A DNA stretch of 9,151 nt from an uncultured Actinomycetes bacterium (GTDB taxonomy: Bacteria > Actinomycetota > Actinomycetes > Nanopelagicales > Nanopelagicaceae). A model generated the notes under the pieces. That model made no database searches, was not told the origin of the DNA, and worked only from the letters and a program-made list of their open reading frames with translations. This document shows, piece by piece, positions 5,121 through 9,151 of the stretch. A program made the position numbers and the translations under genes. Numbering within the stretch: position 1 is the first letter of the stretch; each line of letters opens with the position of its first letter. The DNA lies in assembly GCA_903953805.1 (NCBI GenBank), contig CAJBLC010000097.1, positions 1-9,151 on the forward strand, in the 5' to 3' direction.

Positions 5121-6709
5121 AACAAAGTGAACGCATAGCAGGAAATGTCGCAAGCTATATCGATGACCGTACCGGCGCAGCTGGTTGGGCAAAGAAGAAC
5201 CTGACCAAGGTCTTCCCTGATCACTGGTCCTTTATGCTCGGTGAGATCGCGCTCTACTCTTTCGTTATCTTGTTATTGTCTGGCACATTCCTAACATTTT
5301 GGTTCGATCCATCACAGCAAGAAGTTGTTTATAACGGCGCTTATGCGCCTCTCTCCCATGTATCTATGTCTGCTTCATATGCCTCAACCCTTCACATCTC
5401 CTTTGATGTGCGCGGCGGACTCTTGATGCGACAGATTCACCACTGGGCAGCCCTCATCTTCATGGCAGCGATCGTCGTTCACCTACTCCGCGTCTTCTTC
5501 ACCGGCGCATTCCGCAAGCCACGTGAAGCAAACTGGTTGATCGGAATTGGTCTTCTCACACTGGGCATCGTTGAAGGCTTCTTGGGCTACTCGCTTCCAG
5601 ATGACCTTCTCTCTGGAACTGGTATCCGTATCGCCGAAGCGATCATTCAAGCGATCCCAGTGGTTGGCTCCTACCTATCGTTCTTCGCCTTTGGTGGCGC
5701 ATTCCCTGGACACGTCTTTATCCCACGTATCTATATTGTCCACGTTCTTCTTCTTCCAGGAATATTCCTTGCTTTAATCACTGTTCACCTCATGCTCGTC
5801 TGGTACCAGAAGCACACTCAATATCCTGGTCCAGGTCGCAAAGAGACCAATGTCGTTGGTTATCCGCTTATGCCGGTTTATATGGCAAAAGCTGGTGGCT
5901 TCTTCTTCATCGTCTTCGGTGTTACAGCATTCCTCGGCGCTGTCGCATTTATCAACCCAATCTGGCTCTATGGTCCTTATACGCCAGGGCAGATTTCGGC
6001 CGGTTCACAACCTGACTGGTACATGGGTTGGCTCGATGGTCTGGTTCGTATGGCTCCACCATTAGAGACACATGCCTTTGGCCACACCATCTCATGGAAC
6101 ATTCTCATTCCGGGCCTCATCATTCCTGGAATCCTCTTTACTGGAATGGCGCTCTATCCATTTATCGAATCATGGATCTCAGGCGATAACCGCGAACACC
6201 ATCTCTTAGATCGTCCACGTAACGTTCCTAACCGAACCGCTCTTGGTGCAATGTCATTGAGCTTCATGATCATCTCGCTTGCAAATGGTGGAAATGACAT
6301 CATCGCGACCCACTTCCATCTGACAATCAATGGAATCATGTGGTTCACCCGCTTTGGTCTCTTCATCGTTCCGCCGATCGTCTTCATTGTTACAAAGCGA
6401 ATCTGTCTCTCACTCCAACGTGCCGATTGCGAGATCGTGCTCCATGGTCGTGAAACCGGTCGCTTGGTGATGACGCCAGAAGGTGAATTCATTGAAGTCC
6501 ATGAGGAGCTCTCAGCGGAGAAGAAGTGGACGCTCACTCAGCACGAACAGCCAGCCGCACTCAGCGCCCCAACCGTTGATGCTAATGGCACATCCTCTAA
6601 GGCTGGAATTAAGGGCAAGTTGCGTGCACGTATGAGCGCCGCGAATGCCGAGCAGGTTCCCGCTCCAACCGCTGTCGAACTTCAAGAACTTGAAGGCGGA
6701 CATCACTAA
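5117..6709 (+). CDS. qcrB: Cytochrome b subunit of the bc1 complex
   Basis: QcrB is the membrane core that oxidises menaquinol and holds two b hemes. It has 530 residues, near the length of mycobacterial QcrB. Heme histidines are H108 and H122 on one helix (13 residues between) and H209 and H224 on another (14 between); the second spacing is that of cytochrome b6 rather than mitochondrial cytochrome b. PDWYMGW at 299-305 is the Qo-site PEWY equivalent. About eight helices span 40-430. A polar C-terminal tail of about 100 residues (431-530) follows, typical of actinobacterial QcrB and ending in GGHH. The ATG overlaps the qcrA stop (ATGA), with GGGAG 11 bases upstream as a ribosome site. The stop is followed in frame by a second stop (TAA TAG). 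The tail's function is unknown; it may contact cytoplasmic partners. Confidence 0.97.
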   Translation: MKQSERIAGNVASYIDDRTGAAGWAKKNLTKVFPDHWSFMLGEIALYSFVILLLSGTFLTFWFDPSQQEVVYNGAYAPLSHVSMSASYASTLHISFDVRGGLLMRQIHHWAALIFMAAIVVHLLRVFFTGAFRKPREANWLIGIGLLTLGIVEGFLGYSLPDDLLSGTGIRIAEAIIQAIPVVGSYLSFFAFGGAFPGHVFIPRIYIVHVLLLPGIFLALITVHLMLVWYQKHTQYPGPGRKETNVVGYPLMPVYMAKAGGFFFIVFGVTAFLGAVAFINPIWLYGPYTPGQISAGSQPDWYMGWLDGLVRMAPPLETHAFGHTISWNILIPGLIIPGILFTGMALYPFIESWISGDNREHHLLDRPRNVPNRTALGAMSLSFMIISLANGGNDIIATHFHLTINGIMWFTRFGLFIVPPIVFIVTKRICLSLQRADCEIVLHGRETGRLVMTPEGEFIEVHEELSAEKKWTLTQHEQPAALSAPTVDANGTSSKAGIKGKLRARMSAANAEQVPAPTAVELQELEGGHH

Positions 6710-6721
6710 TAGAGTTCGCTC
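6710..6721 (+). promoter_or_regulatory. Putative leaderless promoter of the GNAT gene (-10 TAGAGT)
   Basis: TAGAGT (6710-6715) fits TANNNT and stands six bases (TCGCTC) before the ATG at 6722. Its first three bases are also the second in-frame stop after qcrB. The -35 region is weak; TTGAAG (6690-6695) is only 14 bases away. Readthrough from qcrB is also possible because the gene gap is just 12 bases. Confidence 0.4.
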
Positions 6722-7204
6722 ATGAAGATTCGTAGTGCAGGTCCCGGTGATATTCAGATAATTCTGGATTTGATCCGGGACCTCGCTATTTATGAGAAGG
6801 AAGAGGCGCAAGCTCAGGCAACTTTCGATCAGATCGACAGTGCGCTCTTTGGAAGTGATCCGACTGCCTACTGTGAACTTGTTGAAGAGTCCGATGGTGC
6901 GATTGTTGGTTTCGCTTTATGGTTTAAGAACTTCTCCACCTGGACGGGAACCCCTGGTATCTACCTAGAGGATCTCTTTATTCAACCTGACCATCGCGGA
7001 AAGGGTTATGGCAAGGCTCTTCTCATTCACTTAGCGAGAAAGTGTGTTGAGAATGGCTGGCAAAGATTCCAGTGGTGGGTACTCGATTGGAACGAACCAT
7101 CCATCAACTTCTATAAATCTCTGGGTGCGGTCCCTATGGATGAGTGGACGACCTTTAGAGTGAGCGGTGAAGCCCTTACAAGGCTTGCTGCACTCCCCTT
7201 TTAA
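6722..7204 (+). CDS. GNAT N-acetyltransferase, SSAT (diamine/thialysine acetyltransferase)-like
   Basis: This 160-residue cytoplasmic GNAT enzyme would transfer acetyl from acetyl-CoA to an amine. The N-terminal IRDLAIYEKE (about 18-27), FSTWTGTPGIYLEDLFIQP (about 71-89) and the C-terminal WWVLDWNEPSINFYKSLGA (about 118-136) followed by FRVSG resemble spermidine/spermine N1-acetyltransferase and its SSAT2/thialysine relatives. The acetyl-CoA loop HRGKGYGKALL (about 91-101) is a good R/Q-x-x-G-x-G/A motif, and Y130 is the usual general acid position (NFYKSLG). Length matches the family (about 155-170). It follows qcrB by 12 bases on the same strand and ends 41 bases from the convergent ctaF stop. 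A role in polyamine or lysine-analogue acetylation is plausible. Nothing seen links it functionally to respiration. No Shine-Dalgarno is evident. Confidence 0.88.
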   Translation: MKIRSAGPGDIQIILDLIRDLAIYEKEEAQAQATFDQIDSALFGSDPTAYCELVEESDGAIVGFALWFKNFSTWTGTPGIYLEDLFIQPDHRGKGYGKALLIHLARKCVENGWQRFQWWVLDWNEPSINFYKSLGAVPMDEWTTFRVSGEALTRLAALPF

Positions 7205-7213
7205 TTGGAGAGT
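7192..7213. repeat. Imperfect hairpin at the GNAT stop
   Basis: ACTCCCC (7192-7198) and GGAGAGT (7207-7213) can pair with one mismatch around an 8-base A/T loop that contains the stop codon. No T-run follows on either strand, so a standard intrinsic terminator is not supported. It is the only stem of note between the convergent GNAT and ctaF ends; 7214-7245 holds nothing else I can name. Confidence 0.25.
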
Positions 7214-7245
7214 ACTTTGAGAGTGGCGGGAGCGTTACGCAGTAA

Positions 7246-7644
7246 TTAGTGAGTTGAGGCAGATGGCTTCTCGTACTCGAGTACAAAGCCAAAGATTGAG
7301 ACAAAGAGAGCTCCTACTGCGATCAATGTGAGCCACCATCCCATGAGTAGCCCTAAGCCTGCTGCGCATGCAGAGAGTGCAACTGGAAGCGGCCACCAAG
7401 AGTGAGGCGAGTAGAAGCCAAGTTCTCCTGCGCCATCAGCGATCTCGGCGCGAAGGTTATCTTGTGGGAGTAGTCCCATGCGATTGCTGTTGAACCAGAC
7501 ATAGAAGCCCACGATGCCAGCCAAGCCTGAGCTCAAGCTGATGCAGGTGATACCAACAGCTTCACCACCAACGTAGTAGTAGATGACAGCCATGATGGCG
7601 TAGAAGACCGAGAGGCCGACAAAGAGACGGTAACTAGCTTTCAT
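7246..7644 (-). CDS. ctaF: Cytochrome c oxidase polypeptide 4 (actinobacterial subunit IV)
   Basis: CtaF is the small fourth subunit of the actinobacterial aa3 oxidase and is not known outside this phylum. The 132-residue protein has four membrane segments at about 7-25, 31-51, 86-103 and 105-123. Between helices two and three lies the family signature AEIADGAGELGFYSPHSWWP (about 66-85), nearly identical to mycobacterial CtaF. The C-terminal FVLEYEKP also fits. Its ATG overlaps the last base of the ctaD stop (TAATG), so translation is probably coupled, and GGAGGG stands nine bases before the start. The order ctaD-ctaF differs from M. tuberculosis, where ctaC-ctaF is a pair and ctaD is elsewhere. 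Cytoplasmic membrane location; no catalytic residues expected. Confidence 0.96.
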   Translation of the reverse strand: MKASYRLFVGLSVFYAIMAVIYYYVGGEAVGITCISLSSGLAGIVGFYVWFNSNRMGLLPQDNLRAEIADGAGELGFYSPHSWWPLPVALSACAAGLGLLMGWWLTLIAVGALFVSIFGFVLEYEKPSASTH

Positions 7645-9151
7645 TAGTGATTACCCTCCAAGGCTGCTGCTTCTGGGTGGTGGAGATCAAATGCCGGACG
7701 CTCAGAGCGAATGCGTGGCATCGAAAGGAAGTTATGTCGTGGTGGTGGACATGATGTCGCCCATTCCAGTGAGGCCCCATAACCCCATGGATCATCGACA
7801 CCGACCATAGGTGACTTACGAGTAATCCAGATATTGATGAGGAATGGAATCATCGAAAGTGCGAGAAGGAATGAGCCGACGGTAGAGACCTCGTTCATGA
7901 ATGTAAAGCCATCAGTTGAGAGGTAATCCGCGTAACGACGTGGCATTCCCTTAATTCCGACCCAGTGCTGGATCAAGAAGGTGAGGTGGAAGCCGAAGAA
8001 GAGCGTCCAGAAATGGATCTTTCCAAGGCGCTCGTTCAACATCTTTCCGGTCATCTTTGGCCACCAGAAGTAGAAGCCGCCAAACATCGCAAAGACAACG
8101 GTACCGAAGAGAACGTAGTGGAAGTGAGCAACCACAAAGTATGAAGCCGAGACTGCGAAGTCCATTGGTGGGCTAGCCAAGATGATGCCTGTCAAACCAC
8201 CGAAGAGGAATGTTACGAGGAAGCCGAGAATGAAGAGCATCGGAGTTTCAAATGTGAGCGAGCCATTCCACATTGTTCCAATCCAGTTGAAGAACTTCAC
8301 GCCAGTTGGAACACCGATCAAAAATGTCATGAATGAGAAGAATGGAAGGAGAACTTGTCCGCTCGCGAACATGTGGTGAGCCCAGACCGAGACTGAAAGT
8401 GCTGAGATACCAATAGTTGCGGCGATCAAACCCTTATAACCAAAGACTGGCTTACGGCTGAAGACCGGAAGAATCTCAGTTGCGATTCCAAAGAAAGGCA
8501 ACGCGAGGATATAAACCTCAGGGTGCCCGAAGAACCAGAAGAGGTGTTGCCAGAGCATCGCTCCACCATTTGCTGGATCAAAGATATGCGAACCAAAGAG
8601 TCGATCGGCTTCAAGTGCCAAGAAAGCTGCAGCTAATGGTGGGAATGCTAGCAAGACCAAGATCGATGTGAGGAGAACGTTCCACGAGAAGATCGACATA
8701 CGGAACATCGTCATACCTGGTGCGCGCATCGTGAAGATTGTTGTAATGAAGTTAACGCCACCGAGGATTGTTCCGAGACCACCGATTGCAAGACCGATAA
8801 CCCATAGGTCGCCACCAATTCCTGGTGAGTATTGTGCATTTGAAAGTGGTGCGTACGCGGTCCAACCAAATGATGCCGCTCCCCCTGGTGAGAGGAATCC
8901 GCCGAAGGCCATCATTCCGCCGAAGAGGTAGAGCCAGTAAGAAAGCATGTTGAGACGTGGGAATGCCACATCTGCTGCGCCAATTTGGAGAGGCATGATG
9001 ACGTTGGCGAAACCTACGAAGAGCGGTGTCGCAAACATCAGCAACATAATCGTTCCGTGCATGGTGAAGATTTGGTTGTACTGCTCTGTGCTGAGGAATT
9101 GAAGGCCTGGGCGCGCGAGCTCAGCGCGTAGGAGAAGGGCAAGAATTCCAG
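7644..9151 (-). CDS. ctaD: Cytochrome c oxidase subunit I (aa3-type), 5' end off the right edge
   Basis: CtaD is the catalytic heme-copper subunit that reduces oxygen and pumps protons. The frame stays open from the stop at 7644-7646 to the window edge, giving 501 residues; the ATG at 9060-9062 (MHGTIMLL) is internal, as codons upstream encode FLSTEQYNQIFTM, which is conserved in this family. Numbered from that Met, H2 and H315 are the likely heme a ligands, H313 the heme a3 ligand, H180, H229 and H230 the CuB ligands, and Y184 the cross-linked tyrosine (HPEVY). E182 and D31 mark the D pathway and K256 (PTGVKFF) the K pathway, so this is a full type A oxidase. About twelve helices are expected. 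The C-terminus (ASLEWATSCPPPRHNF, then PRIRSERPAF) is typically actinobacterial. About 50-60 N-terminal residues should lie beyond 9151. It is the first visible gene of a ctaD-ctaF unit. Confidence 0.97.
   Translation of the reverse strand, partial: GILALLLRAELARPGLQFLSTEQYNQIFTMHGTIMLLMFATPLFVGFANVIMPLQIGAADVAFPRLNMLSYWLYLFGGMMAFGGFLSPGGAASFGWTAYAPLSNAQYSPGIGGDLWVIGLAIGGLGTILGGVNFITTIFTMRAPGMTMFRMSIFSWNVLLTSILVLLAFPPLAAAFLALEADRLFGSHIFDPANGGAMLWQHLFWFFGHPEVYILALPFFGIATEILPVFSRKPVFGYKGLIAATIGISALSVSVWAHHMFASGQVLLPFFSFMTFLIGVPTGVKFFNWIGTMWNGSLTFETPMLFILGFLVTFLFGGLTGIILASPPMDFAVSASYFVVAHFHYVLFGTVVFAMFGGFYFWWPKMTGKMLNERLGKIHFWTLFFGFHLTFLIQHWVGIKGMPRRYADYLSTDGFTFMNEVSTVGSFLLALSMIPFLINIWITRKSPMVGVDDPWGYGASLEWATSCPPPRHNFLSMPRIRSERPAFDLHHPEAAALEGNH
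7654..7659 (-). promoter_or_regulatory. Shine-Dalgarno of ctaF (GGAGGG)
   Basis: GGAGGG on the minus strand ends nine bases before the ctaF ATG and lies within the last codons of ctaD. It is the strongest ribosome-binding site in the window. Its presence at an operon-internal start contrasts with the absence of such sites before the transcription-unit-leading genes. Confidence 0.75.

Noticed and set aside
7232..7240. GCGTTACGC palindrome between GNAT and ctaF
   Set aside because: A 3-bp stem with a 3-base centre is within chance expectation and has no flanking signal.
8247..8252. Loss of the K-pathway lysine in CtaD because FETPML carries Glu
   Set aside because: The K-pathway lysine is the one in PTGVKFF, which is present. 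The Glu-containing segment is another position.
9060..9062. ATG at MHGTIMLL as the ctaD start
   Set aside because: The frame continues upstream to the edge and encodes conserved CtaD residues (TEQYNQIFT), so the gene is truncated by the window rather than starting here.
1..9151. Mobile element, CRISPR, phage or defence system
   Set aside because: No direct-repeat array, transposase, integrase, terminal repeats or toxin-like gene was seen. The region is conserved core metabolism apart from the receiver and GNAT genes.

Overview
The window reads as a chromosomal stretch of an actinobacterium (Actinomycetota). The evidence is the linked set of a diheme cytochrome c (QcrC), a three-helix Rieske protein with a twin-arginine motif (QcrA), a long QcrB, a five-helix CtaE and the actinobacteria-specific oxidase subunit CtaF. 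The order exonuclease / trpD / ctaE-qcrCAB / ... ctaF / ctaD resembles the Mycobacterium tuberculosis Rv2191-Rv2200 neighbourhood. Base composition, judged by eye, is about half G+C, low for the phylum. Gene ends overlap or nearly touch. Both points suggest a compact, possibly aquatic, streamlined genome, but this is inference.

Layout: (1) 1-375, minus strand, the N-terminal part of an EamA/DMT-type transporter that runs off the left edge. (2) 414-1109, plus strand, a DEDDh (DnaQ-like) exonuclease divergent from the transporter. (3) 1106-2161, minus strand, trpD, whose 3' end overlaps the exonuclease tail-to-tail by 4 bases. (4) 2172-2573, minus strand, a stand-alone receiver-like protein that lacks the switch lysine and lies just upstream of trpD in the same unit. 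(5) 2574-2689, a divergent control region with a CRP/GlxR-like dyad. (6) 2690-6709, plus strand, ctaE-qcrC-qcrA-qcrB. (7) 6722-7204, plus strand, an SSAT-like GNAT acetyltransferase directly after qcrB. (8) 7246-9151, minus strand, ctaF and ctaD, with ctaD running off the right edge.

Together the respiratory genes encode most of the bc1-aa3 supercomplex. QcrB and QcrA oxidise menaquinol, the two hemes of QcrC probably pass electrons straight to the oxidase, and CtaD/CtaE/CtaF reduce oxygen. The copper-A subunit CtaC is not in the window and is expected beyond base 9151. No stretch longer than 300 bases lacks a gene, and I see no RNA gene, mobile element or CRISPR.

Two regulatory patterns stand out. 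All five genes that begin a candidate transcription unit have a -10-like hexamer ending exactly 6 bases before the start codon and no Shine-Dalgarno, which predicts leaderless mRNAs. The five downstream genes lack that arrangement, and several of them have purine-rich ribosome-binding sequences instead. Second, the receiver/ctaE divergent region holds a perfect GGTGA-N6-TCACC dyad, placed where a CRP-family protein could control both directions.
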